Shown here: positions 11,932 through 22,679 of the stretch, piece after piece
Position numbering within the stretch: the stretch's first letter is position 1
How the letters are laid out: each line of letters starts with the position of its first letter
Assembly (NCBI GenBank): GCA_950106755.1
Contig: CATNNA010000080.1
Span: 62,001 to 126,000 of the forward strand
Direction of reading: 5' to 3'
DNA length: 64,000 bases
DNA from: Climacium dendroides
Lineage: Eukaryota > Streptophyta > Bryopsida > Hypnales > Climaciaceae
Made by a program: the position numbers and the translations under genes
Notes under the pieces: model-generated
Told to the model about the DNA's origin: nothing
What the model saw: the letters and a program-made list of their open reading frames with translations, nothing else
Databases searched by the model: none

Positions 11932-12130
11932 TTGCCGTGGGTTTCCCTTGTCCTTTACTTACATTAGTTGGGGGGGGATCCGTTTTGCGGGGGACGAGCT
12001 CCCTTGCCGCGGGTTCCCCTTGTTCTTTACTTACATTAGTTGGGGGGGATCCGTTTTGCGGGGGACGAGCTCCCTTGCCGTGGGTTCCCCTTGTTCTTTA
12101 CTTACACTAGTTGGGCGGGATCCGTCTTGA
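11932..12130 (+). repeat. 72-bp tandem repeat, about 2.7 copies
   Basis: Units begin at 11932, 12004 and 12075 with TTGCCGYGGGTT. Each contains CTTTACTTACA, TAGTTGGG, GGATCCG and GGGACGAGCTCCC. Copies differ by only a few substitutions and the length of the G run, so the array is young. The open frames across it are repeat artefacts. Confidence 0.9.
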
Positions 12131-12545
12131 CTTTTTGGGGTCTTTATTCTTCAAGGAACGGATTTTCTTGCTATAGGCTTCTCTTCATTTCACCTCCTTT
12201 TTGGGGGGTATTAAGGGTAGTTCTACTAAATGAATGGTTGCATAGTGGATCAAGAAGCTGAGCGTGCGTGGATTTAGACTTTTCTATAAACATGGTAAGC
12301 TTATTCAAATTATGGGACTTGGATGGCTATGTTTTTTTCAAAATGATTGTGTAATGGTCTAGTTTTCATGGATGTATGTATGCATGCATATAATTTATTT
12401 CTTTGTCATTTTTTTGTGTTTATTCAAAATTACCTCGATGCAAGCTCTTGTTGATCATTTTTTTTAAAGTTTGTTTGTTGAAGCTGAGAGTTCATGACTA
12501 TTGTCAAATTGATTTCACCTTCGCATGTCTTTTGTAATTCTACAG

Positions 12546-14757
12546 GATTCATATATTGGTCTTGGGGCAAATTTATTGTGCATGGATTGCATGAAAGAGT
12601 TTCCAGTCAATCAACGTGCAGACCATGCGAAGTCAAAGACTCACGAAAGGTCTCTTATAGCTATGTCCAAAGCACCTACTGGGGATGAGTTTTATTGCAA
12701 TGTTTGCAAAAGCATGGGGCGCAAGAATTCAAACCATGAGAAGGGCAAGCAACATACAAAAGCCATCAGTGTCATTCAGGTAATTATTTTAAAATAACAT
12801 ATCAATATGTTTTTGTTATTCAATATGTTTGATTGTATTGTATTTTCTTTTGTATAGAATGTTTATATAATTAGATCATGTGATTATATTCATATAATTT
12901 TGATGTTGTTGTGAATGTAGAAATATGAAGAACGATTTGAAGCTCAACGTGGTGTGTATGACCGAAAATCATGGCACAAGGTACGTTGTTCGTGTTAAGT
13001 TTTCGATACAGATTTTCTTATTTGTTGAGGATATTAAATGTTGTCAACTTTGAAACAAATGCTTATTACTTTTGAATTATGAGGTTTGTTGTGAATCAAA
13101 TGTCCAATCGTTAATCATATATTGGATTGAGAAACATGTAAGTTACATTTTGGAATGACGAAGGTTAGTGGTGTGAGACTACATGTATTTGTTTGGTTTA
13201 GATTACAATTGTTTTTTGGGCTCAAATTCATCAAACATATTGTTGTGTACAGATGACTCCATTTGCTTTGAAGAGGCATACCACCAATGATGATGGGGAT
13301 GTTTTTCTTCAACCATTTCAAGAAGAAGCGAAGACTTGGTACAAAAGGTCTCTATCCCACATCAACAACTCCATCAAAGCGATTGAGGATGATGGAGGCA
13401 AAAACCTACTCCGACTCTTGGTGTGGGTTCGAAAACTCTTGAACAAATCATCATCGGAGATTAGGGAGAATATTCGTGTACAGTACAATAACATTCTGAA
13501 TGCTCTTCAGGGTGTGGATGAAGAAGCATCTACTATATGGCTCCTTGAGCATAATTTTTCTACAGCGAAGGACTTATTGGAGATTGTGAAGGAGGGCGGC
13601 AACACAGATTTGATCCGACATGGATTTTGGGTGGTAAATGACAATCGCAAGTCAAGCAACATTGCTAATCGACATGTGAACTTATCACGATTGTTGAACA
13701 AGGGTGAATTTTGCCGTATGAAGTTTGAAACGTCTTATTTTGGAAGTTCATTGACTTCACCGACTGCAGCGGGTTCTACACGAGGACCATCTTGTAATTT
13801 GCACGATTTCATCGTGAAGAGCATGGCATTGGAGATGGCCATTGATGAAGTCATGAAGAAGATTGTTGGAGAAGATGTGCATGTAGATGTCTTTCGAGAG
13901 GCTTTGTTTTATCATCTTCCATCACATCTTCAAATACTTTACGACAATGATGTTGATCTTGACCGTCATTTTGATACTGCACGGTTGAGCTTCAGGAGCG
14001 GTGAATCTCTCATTGATGCAAAGGCTTCTCATTTGAAGATTGTTTGTAAAGATGATTATGATGAGCAGGTGGTGGAGGTTTATGAGTTTTTGGGAGATGA
14101 CATGGATTACATTTCAAAAGGAGATTGCAAGGTTGCTCACAACATCCTACTTGTGGATGATGGTTTTGGATTATGTGCAACAATGCGGATGGAGGGGTGT
14201 GTGACACGGACAGGTGGATGTTTGAGGGTTATCCGTGGGGTGACAAGGGGTGCTATCATAGCATCCATGTTTGGTTCGAGAACCTCCATCCATGTTGAAG
14301 ATAGCCTCTTGGCAACTTTCAACATACTAATTTTGGGTGCCCCAAAATTTGGTACATTGTGCCATTTGAAAATGGTGAGCGGTTTAGGGATTTGCTTCAA
14401 CAGAAAGGGTTGTTAGAAGCTGCCTTTGAGAAACGATGCTTTGTTCAAGCATTTGCTGATGGGAGCATTACTATTTCGAAGACTGAGATGCGAAACTATG
14501 GTGTTCGTCGAGTTGTGCAACACCCTGGAACGACGGTCATGAGTATTCCTGGTTTGATATTCCATTGGACCATATCCACGGGATTTAGTTTGGCAGACAG
14601 TGTCAACTATTACTGCCAATTCCCAGGTGCTATGAGTTTGAAGGAATTGCAAACCTTATGGACCTTGTACGAGAAGGTTACAGGCAATATTCAAACTCTT
14701 TCATCGACAACATCAAAACAATACTTCGATATGTGTGAGGAGTTTGGACTATTGTGA
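12546..14757 (+). CDS. two-zinc-finger JmjC-domain protein, one frameshift
   Basis: Exons 12546-12779, 12921-12980 and 13253 onward all join in phase 0 at clean GT-AG sites. Exon 1 has two C2H2/U1-like fingers (LLCMDC...H....H and FYCNVC...H....H). The long last exon ends in a JmjC domain: IHVED supplies the proximal His and Glu iron ligands, followed by LGAPKFWYIVP-like sequence. The distal His lies in IFHWTISTGFSLADS, which lines up with the usual YHAGFNHGFNCAES of histone demethylases. The predicted activity is Fe(II)/2OG-dependent demethylation or hydroxylation in the nucleus. The frame changes at about 14347-14350 (AAAATTTGG): one T appears missing from the homopolymer. Downstream codons then continue to a TGA at 14755. 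This is either a sequencing error or a recent null mutation. Upstream exons were not placed with confidence. Confidence 0.78.
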
Positions 14758-15037
14758 ATCCGAGGTAAATAAATAATTTGTGTTATTACTGTATATTTGT
14801 TTGTTTTAAGATTTCTTGTTGAAATGAATTCTATATGAGTCTAAGTATATGTATACTTTTGCATTGTATGTAGTGGTTTAGCAATGATTGAACAACTTTT
14901 AAGTAATTTACAAATTGAGCTTTTCTAGCTTCGAAATTATTTGAAGTTTCTTTTTTACAAATTATACTTTACGAGTAATTTACAAATTCGTTTCTTGTCA
15001 TCAGATAAAGGAATGGCTCCCCAAGTTTCGAACTGGG

Positions 15038-16060
15038 TCAACTTGGACGCACAATAACATATTGAAGTTTCGTAGCAGTTTCGAGATGACACGCGGGAGC
15101 ACCTGTAGACAGGTCTTGTACAGAGTGTACCTTCTTGTAGGATACGGTGGCAAGGCCAGTGCTTAGCACTGTACATAATGTAGCCAAGCATTGTACAACT
15201 TCACCTTGCTTTTCAATGGCAAGTTTTGCATTCTTGTTTGTCAATCGCACATGGTCGTGGAGGCGGCGGTCACGCTCGCGCTGGTACTCCATTTGTTCTT
15301 GGAAAAGCAACAGTTGCTAGTTGATTTTGCTTGCCTCCAATTCACGACTTGTAGTGGCCATTTCCTTCATTTGTTCCGCCATTGCGTTTAGGGTCGCGCA
15401 GGTAGCATCGGCAATCACTGAATGCCCGGAGATGCTTTTCCTCCTGACGCTGGTGTTCCCAGGTCGTCGACCGCCGCTGGCTTCCACTGTATCAGAGGAA
15501 CTCAGAATCTACAGCACAACTCCAGTTGGCAGGATCGTCCGCTGACCTACCACGGGGGCCAACTCTTGCTGTGGCCTTGTCTAAACCCAATAACACCCCC
15601 ACCTTTTTTCCATTGGCAGGAGTGCCGAGGTTCTGCCCTGATTGTGTGCCATCTTCAGACATGTCGGGCGTGTCGAACATGCATGCGGTGTCCACAGAGT
15701 CTTGCAATCCTTTACCATTGTCCCCCACGTCTTCACTATTGCTCAAAGTAGTGGGCTTGTAAAAATAGTCAGCTCCGATGTCGTCACTGTTGTTCATTGG
15801 CGTCTTGTACACCGAGTCACCTGCGAACATTAAGTCCCGCTGATGTGGTGGCGTCATGGAGGGCTCGAAGCCATACTGGTCATTGATCTAGTTGAAGAGC
15901 TCTAGCGGGAAACACCGAGGCAGCCCCTCCGCTCTGCGAGATGAGATCGGCAGCTCCCAGAATGTGAGGCCGTTCTCATCACTGCGTGTTTGGAACTCTG
16001 CGATGCGCTTGTATTCAGGTTCCTCCGGATAGGTCATCAGGGGATCTTCCGGTCTTCTGT
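15038..16060 (-). CDS. coiled-coil MYB/SANT-associated-like protein with two in-frame TAGs
   Basis: On the minus strand one frame runs from about 16,060 (EEPEYKRIAEF...) through a TAG at 15888-15890, where ...PLELFN is followed by INDQYGFEPS. It then passes an acidic, Ser/Asp-rich middle to about 15,495, where a TGA and a one-base frame change, or an unplaced intron, occur. The next frame reads a helical segment (MAEQMKEMATTSRELEASKIN) and a TAG at 15317-15319. The coiled coil then continues (LLLFQEQMEYQRERDRR) to a TGA at about 15,038. This C-terminal style is seen in plant MYB/SANT-like proteins that accompany PIF/Harbinger elements, but no MYB domain is visible, so the identity is tentative. 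Both TAGs sit where Gln would fit. The true 5' end is lost in satellite-like repeat. Confidence 0.5.
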
Positions 16061-16345
16061 GTAAAGGGTCCTCCTTGGAGTGGTTCAGCGGGGGACTTCC
16101 CTGTTCTGAACATCGAGGGTCATCGGGAGATCCCCTGGTCCTCTTCCTGGTCAAGGGTCATCCACGGTAGTTAGGGGATTTTCCCATCCTATGCCTTGAG
16201 GGTCAACGGGAGATCCCCCGGTCCCTTGGCCTAAGGTTCCTCAGGAGATCCCCCGGGCCTTTTTTCATCAAAGTTCCTCCACGGTAAGGGTATTAAAGGT
16301 CATCAAGGGATCTCCCCATCCCTTACCTGTTGGTTCCACCATGGT
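16015..16345 (+). repeat. degenerate satellite-related segment
   Basis: Repeated cores (TCGGGAGATCCCCTGGTCC, ACGGGAGATCCCCCGGTCC, AGGGATCTCCCCATCCC) are spaced by GGTTCCTCC / AGGGTCATC linkers at roughly 50-60 bp. This is the same family as the main satellite, forward orientation. It overlaps the presumed 5' end of the minus-strand gene. Confidence 0.6.
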
Positions 16346-17199
16346 GAGGTTCACAGCAACTTTGTTAATTTTTAGGGTTTAGGGTCAAAGTTTAGGGAGC
16401 ACCCGATTTGGGTTTAAAGGGTATTTAGGGGTTAAATAAGGGGTCCGGAAACTCATTGTCCTCACCTATCAAATGACAACACGTTGCCAGCCACGTATGT
16501 AGTCCACTATTTTTGCCCTAATTTGAATAAGAAGCCAACATTTTGATGATTGTATCCATTTTTGGTAAATAGTAACCGCACTAAATCAAATTAGACTGGG
16601 TAGACATCACTTAGGAAACAAAAAATAACACTACCTGGTGGGTTTAAAGATTATAATGTTTGGTCATGAGGGGTTTTAAAAGTGTAAAAGTGAGCTGAGG
16701 TGATTCTCGTGGTCCCTCGTACAGGGTTTTTTCTTGAGGCATTTAAATGCCCAATTTCCTCAAAAGGAAATTAGGCAACTTCAAGCCTATAGAAAAAAAT
16801 GAGGGTAAATGTGACAAAAAATGCCAGATAGAAATAATAGCCCTCTGTACCATTGCCAACATGCTTCTAAAATCTCATTTCATCTATCATGCAAAGCCAA
16901 AATTCCATACAAAAATTCCATATTCATAGTTATATACTTAAAATTGGCCTCCTTCAATTCAAGCCCCCTAAATTAAGGGGCCAATCGACTTAATACCTTC
17001 TTGAAAGGAAGGCCACATTACCATTTGCCCGAAAACCAAAAAGAAAACCCTGCCCTCGCGTCTCGCTTGACTCGAATGAAACGGAATTTCATTGTTAAGA
17101 GCAAAATGATAAGACCCACCAACCACAAGTGGCCAAGAGTGGGACAAAGACAAACACAGCAAAACCGGTCAACTTCCAACTTCATCAACAGTCATCCAC

Positions 17200-18530
17200 T
17201 CCTGCTACAATATAGTAGTGATGATCGCTGCGCCACCTTGAGTTTGGAAAGAAAATTTGACGGCTGCGATTGCGCGATGGCGTGCCGCCGGGCCACCCCC
17301 GATAGGGACCACTTTTCTCCCGCTGCCTTTCCTTGGGTTCAGGACTTCTCCCTCACTTGGGTTTCTCTCGATGACGTGCGCGCTTCCATTTCCCCCGATG
17401 TCGTGCGTGCTTTCACAGGGTGCGCTTCCATTTGCAACTCTCATGAAAAGAGGAGACTTCGGCCCTCTAGGGATTCCTCTCGATCTTCACATTGCGCTCC
17501 TGGCAGACTATGGCGGGAGAGGTTCAAGGGCTTCGGAGGGTCACAAAGCCGCAGCATTCTCCGTTTGGACTTTGGAGGTGTTTAGGTTGCACTCGCGCTA
17601 GTCTGTTGGTTAGGCGCTAAAGATCCGGGGGTTCATGGGGATCGCCAAGGCGGGGAGTGCGATCCACTACAACTTGTTGGGAGTGCAATCAAATTGACTC
17701 GCGGGGAGTGATTAGGGTGAACTCGCAGCGTGCGTGTTCCTGGGCGTTCAATCGGCTCGTGTTATGTACACGTCAGTTCCTCATCTCTTGCCATTCCCTT
17801 GTTTGTTTGTTTTTCTATTGGAGAGACTTGGGAAGTTATTGTAGGTCAAGAGCCACACTCACTGTGAAATCCATCCATGGTCCTCGCAATTCACCGTGAA
17901 TCATAATGTGCACGGAGTGGGCGTCTGCAAGTCTATTCATGTTTGACGTTGCGATGGGATAGTCCGTAGGTGGGGAAATCACGAAACGTCCTCTTCACCT
18001 AGTCTTTTCCCCTTGGCATGTGTGACTATACACTCCTGAGAAGTTGCTTGTTTTAGTGATTCTTGAAGATGGCAAGTCGATATTGTCTTCGCCTTTGAAG
18101 TAGGTTTTAGAATGTTGTGTCGCTGTCATGCAGTTCGAAGATGAAGAATCCGCCATATCCTTGCAGCAGTGCTTACGTGGGCGACCGCAAATCATCACTC
18201 AGCTGTACAGAAAGGTGAGAATCGAACAATGCACAAATCGTTGCCAGGAATTTACTGATAGTTTTGCAGTGGTTTAGGAGAACTTAGTGCGATGCGTTAT
18301 TGGCAACCACTCGAGATTGCAATTGTTACAGGGCTCAAAAGCTCAGGGTGATATGTATCGGGTTTTAGGGTTCGGGGTTTAGGAAGGCCAATGCCATTGT
18401 ATATGTTTAGGACGTCTTCAGCATTACTTGGGTAGAACGCAACGGAGTATTCCAGTACTTCCCTATCATTGTCCCTGTGTGTAGGAAAGCTGGAGTCGAG
18501 TACTCGTAGTGAGAGACCACCTTCAACAAC
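17200..18530. repeat. dispersed ~1.2-kb repeat, copy 2
   Basis: This is the counterpart of 9,110-10,310, with the same ordered blocks. It is extended by a short internal duplication of the GACGTGCGCGCTTCCATTT / GTCGTGCGTGCTTTCA block near 17,370-17,430. Open frames of up to 194 codons exist on the plus strand, but they are not conserved between copies. Confidence 0.65.
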
Positions 18531-18754
18531 GATGGCAGCACAGCCGTCAAGCCAAACAATTGGCGCGCAACTTTGGGATGACCCGTGAGTTAAAAACCTT
18601 GAACCCTTTTTTATTTTCTCCATTTTCTAGTATTGCAATTGTTTTCCACATTGCTAAACATAAGCAGCAACGGTTAATTACAGAAGGCACGGTCCGGGTC
18701 TTAGGATTTCAGGGTTCAACTATCGCGGCCCCACTAACCCTAGAGGCTTGGAGC

Positions 18755-19140
18755 AGCTGATCATGAGATCCCCCGACTCCCCAGTCATAGTCCAGACAGG
18801 GAACCCACAAAACCAAAGTCAAGTTAGTAAGAAAAAGGTTTAGGGTTTAGGGAAATCTCCCGATTGGCTGATCGTAAGATCCCCCGACAAAGCACTTAGT
18901 TAGGGTAGAAACAGGGAACCCAAAAATCCGAAGTCCGTCAATAAGAAAAGGTTTAAGGGTTCAGGGAAATCTCACGATTGGATGATCGTGAGGTCCCCCG
19001 ATTTCGCAGTCGTAGTTTAGGCACAGATCACGGAAAATCGAAGTCCTTCCTCAAGAACAAAGGGTTCCGTCGATCTGAAAATATCACGATTGACGATTTT
19101 GAAGAATGGCAATACCCTCGTCAGATCTCCCGACCGGGAA
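18755..19140 (+). repeat. ~112-bp tandem repeat with palindromic core
   Basis: GATCATGAGATCCCCCGAC (18,759), GATCGTAAGATCCCCCGAC (~18,870) and GATCGTGAGGTCCCCCGAT (~18,983) are each followed by CAGGGAACCCA-type sequence and a G-rich telomere-like word, then GGGAAATCTCNCGATTGG. That gives about three diverged units, related in core sequence to the main satellite. Confidence 0.65.
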
Positions 19141-19302
19141 CTTTGGAGTAATCCTAAAATGACCGAGTAACCGTCTGTAGATCCTCTTCCGTTGGGTTTA
19201 GTAGGGTCACTAGGATTCCATTTTTCATCATTGTCGGATCTCGTATTCGTCAAAATCTGCTCTCACTTACATCCTCCTCTGAAATGATCCAGGGAAGCGC
19301 AG

Positions 19303-22300
19303 GTTAAAGACGTGCCTCCGGAGAAGTCACCGAAGAAGCTTGGAGCTTTCGTGGACGGGTGCATTCCTTCCTTCGTGTACGAAGGTGAACATAAGCCAGG
19401 ATTAGTGTTCCGTTGCTAGGATCGCGTCACGAGATGGGGCATTGCATGGAAGGAATCAAGAACGGGGGGTAGCCATTCAGCAGCCATTCTTCCTGTGCTC
19501 GTAAATGGGAATATGCGTCATCCAGAAACCGGTCTAAGCGTCCTAGAGATGCAGGGACTAGACAGCAACACGGCGCTTCTAGTTGTAGAAGAGAAGGCCC
19601 TTAAATCCAGAGAGTGCGTTACATACGGGTTGATCCTGGATTATGCGAAGATGAGCCTGGATTTGTGTGAGATAGTGACGAGCAAGGGATGCCTGATGAC
19701 GAAGGACCCGACGGCGCACCCAAGCTGGAGCCCCGTGGATATGAAGGTCCAGTGGCAAATTGTCGAAGAAGAACTCTTCGTATCCCGCGAGAGCTCACAG
19801 GCACCGAAAGTGACCCCTCCCAAGCCGGCCCCGGCGAGGAATACTAAGTCCAAGCGGAAGGCAGGAGTTGGAGAGGCAGCGGAATCGACCCCGGCCACGG
19901 AAACCAAGTCGAGGAAGAGGAAGACCGCAGCCGGAGCCCTTGGGGACGATGAAGGAGAGGAGCCGCCAGAGAAGAAGGCAAAGGATGCAAAGGCGTTGAA
20001 TCTGCACAAATGTGCGAATATGACGGATGCAGACGTGAGGAGGCTCAACAAGGAGGAGATGGAGGAGATGAGGGAGTTGTATGCCACTGCCTTCAGCGGC
20101 TTGTATAAGTGGAGCAAGAAAGCGATATGTGGCAAAGACGGTGTGCCCATCCGCGTGCACTTCCAGAAATTACACAAGGCTCCCTGCGGAGGACTCGTCT
20201 ACAGGGGCATTGAAAGGAACCGCCTCGAAGGAATCACGAACCAGGCACGGATTGCCCCGGACTTCCATTCAGAAAATAGGGTCATTACCGTCCTTCCGCT
20301 GAAAGGTGATCCGAATGGCGCAGGGAACATAGACACGTACTACTACGACACGGAGCCGCCCAAGCAAACATTCGAAGACAAGGAAACACACTACTTCATC
20401 ATTGGGGGGCAGCACACGGTAGAAGCTCACAAGAACTTGGTCGAAGACAGTGAGATCAAGGAGTGCGACAAGGCGCTCGCTTCCTCATTCAACATCGTAC
20501 CTGTTTGGGAGAAAGTAGATGAGAGCGGTTGCAATCTTCTGTTGACACTGTCGAGGGTGCTGAACCAACATCTCGCGGGCGAACAAATCGAGCAGAGTTT
20601 CACGACCCAACTAGTGAGCGCAAGAATCAAGTGGTGCAGCATGGGATCTCCGGCTCCATCCATCATGGGAAGGACACACTCACCGGAGTTCAATGTAAGA
20701 TTCATGCCCATCCTTACATGTCTTCTTGTGCATTCGGTGGATGGCCGAGTCAACAGATTGATCACCGTGAGACCTCGCTGGTTTAGGGTTACATCGAGTG
20801 TGCTTTGGTGCTGCATTTAACTACGAGGTATTCTGACCCCTCTTTTTTTTGGGGATGACCAGTCATTTTATCCGGTTTTGATGACAATATTCGCGGGAGT
20901 GAAGTCAACAAATTCCAAGGAAATAAAGATTCCACTAGTGTTTCAGGAGAACGACGCGGACGTGGACAGGTGGTTGAAGATTGAGCAGGATTATATGAAA
21001 GGACTTTTTCCAAACGCACAGGGGTTGGTCGACGCTAAGGGGGAGCTGGATCGCAAGCCCCTCAAGGCAAACGACTTCAAAATGCTCTATGGGCTGCGAA
21101 CGGAGGACCTCAACTACCTTGCGTCGCAAGTGGAGGCCCACATCATCTGCATGAAGAAGAGCGTGGCGGTTCCTCCCGCGAGGGGCAGACGACGAATGAG
21201 CTTGGAAGACGTTGCCCGTAGAGAGAGGTCCGTTAGGGCGATGAAGAACGAGATCCTCCAGCACTACAAGAATTACCTACTGCCCATGAAGAAAATGGAA
21301 TACATTCCGTACCCCGAATCCGCATGGGAGCAGTTCGCGGCGGAAAGACAAGTCAGTCGCCAAGACCTAGAGTGCTGGGTGGACGTGGCCATGGAGGACC
21401 CTGTTGGCAGAAACTGGTTGCACGGTAGGACAAGGCCGCTGAACAAGTCATCCAACCCGAAAGACTGTCCATTGTTTGTCACGGATATGTGGAAGGCCTT
21501 CTTCAATGCCACAGGAGGAGTTGAGGCCACGCAGGAGTTGGAAGAGGACTTTTCCGAGCATTATCTGTGCAAGACCATGGACGACCGGAGCTGGAACATT
21601 CGCGACACCCTGTCGGATCCGGACGTGAAAGCATGGTGGGGAGAAGGAAAAAAGCACTTGTACTTTTGGTTTCTGTTCGAGGGTACACCCTCGGGGCCCC
21701 GGGCGAGCGTTCTCGAAGATGGGAAACTGGAGAGATTGTTCGACGCTCTGGAGTTCCATGATTCCGACGATAACACCGTCTCGGCCCAATCCGGTGTTGT
21801 TGTCTTCACGGATGCCGGAGGGTTTGGCAGGATTGCGGCGCACCTGCACATGCGGAAGGAGAAAACTGAATCCAATGCCTGGGATTTTTCGTTGGTCAAC
21901 TATATGGCCGGGTCCGTGGACGGATTCCCTTTGCCAGCGATCGGGAAAAGCTTCAATGTATTTGTAATATTCCTTTTCGGGACCAGTCCCGACCGTACTC
22001 AGGAAGCCTCCTTCAAAAACTTCTTCCCAGGAATGGAAGACCTCCGGTCGACTTACAATGTAGAGGACATGAGCGGCGAACACTCCTATTGGAAGCGGCA
22101 ATGGGTGCCGTATCTAAAGATTGGCACCCCAATGACGATATTCAAAGGACTTGACTGCCACGGTCACGTCCTTGTGAATGTCAACGGGGGTCCCGAAATC
22201 ACACACCTAGGACTGGTACGCTCTTGAACTGGACTACTCAGAGTTTCTTGAGAAATCATGTTGATGTCCTTGAGTTGGAGCCACACTGACCACCGACTGT

Positions 22301-22549
22301 TGCATTTTTCAGCATTGGAAAGGGGTCAAGGTGTTGGAAGTTGTGAAATCCACGGAAGCAGCGACGGAAAGTAAGGAATTTGTGAAACACATTTGGGACA
22401 CTCAACATGCCAAGACCAAATTGTAGTCTGAAGGACATGACAACGAGAGCGCAAGTCCGCTGGAGACTGCGGATGCGACACCAACCAAACAGAGTCCCTC
22501 AGAGCAGAGTCGACAGCCACAAAGGACAAGGTCGCCTGAGAAAGACAAG
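19303..22549 (+). CDS. large protein with ParB-like motif (5' part of a possible composite gene)
   Basis: After an acceptor at about 19,302 (GGAAGCGCAG) a frame runs through a TAG at 19417-19419 and on to about 20,640. It holds a basic, Lys/Pro-rich stretch (residues ~150-215), then a globular part with the motif IIGGQHTVEAHKNL. That resembles the GGxHR/DGQHR signature of ParB-like nucleases and partition proteins. Between about 20,640 and 20,862 the frame is unclear (small indels or introns). From about 20,863 a second long frame (SFYPVLMTIFAGVKST...) runs to a donor at 22216. The next exon, 22313-22549, has a TAG at 22424-22426 followed by a Ser/Pro/Gln-rich tail. Introns 22216-22312 and 22550-22679 are phase 0. 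The C-terminal region is not recognised. The ParB assignment rests on one motif. The role is unknown. Confidence 0.6.
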
Positions 22550-22679
22550 GTCAATGTGCATTACTCATTGAGCGTCCGTGAGATCTCCGAGGATTTAAGG
22601 TTTAAAGGTTTAGGTGTTCAGGGTTCCTGGGGTGGAAAACTTTGGTCCTACGCGCTGAGCACACGTGCTTGTGACGTAG

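Noticed and set aside
11924..12261. Frames of ~70 codons with repeated SFTYISWGG-like units
   Set aside because: These are translations of the 72-bp tandem repeat, not a gene.
17001..17601. Plus-strand frames of 194 and 114 codons
   Set aside because: They lie within the dispersed repeat; the other copy at 9.1 kb does not conserve these frames.
19641..20177. Long minus-strand frame (178 codons) opposite the ParB-like gene
   Set aside because: It is antisense to a frame with a recognisable basic tract and motif; its translation is hydrophobic-biased low complexity.
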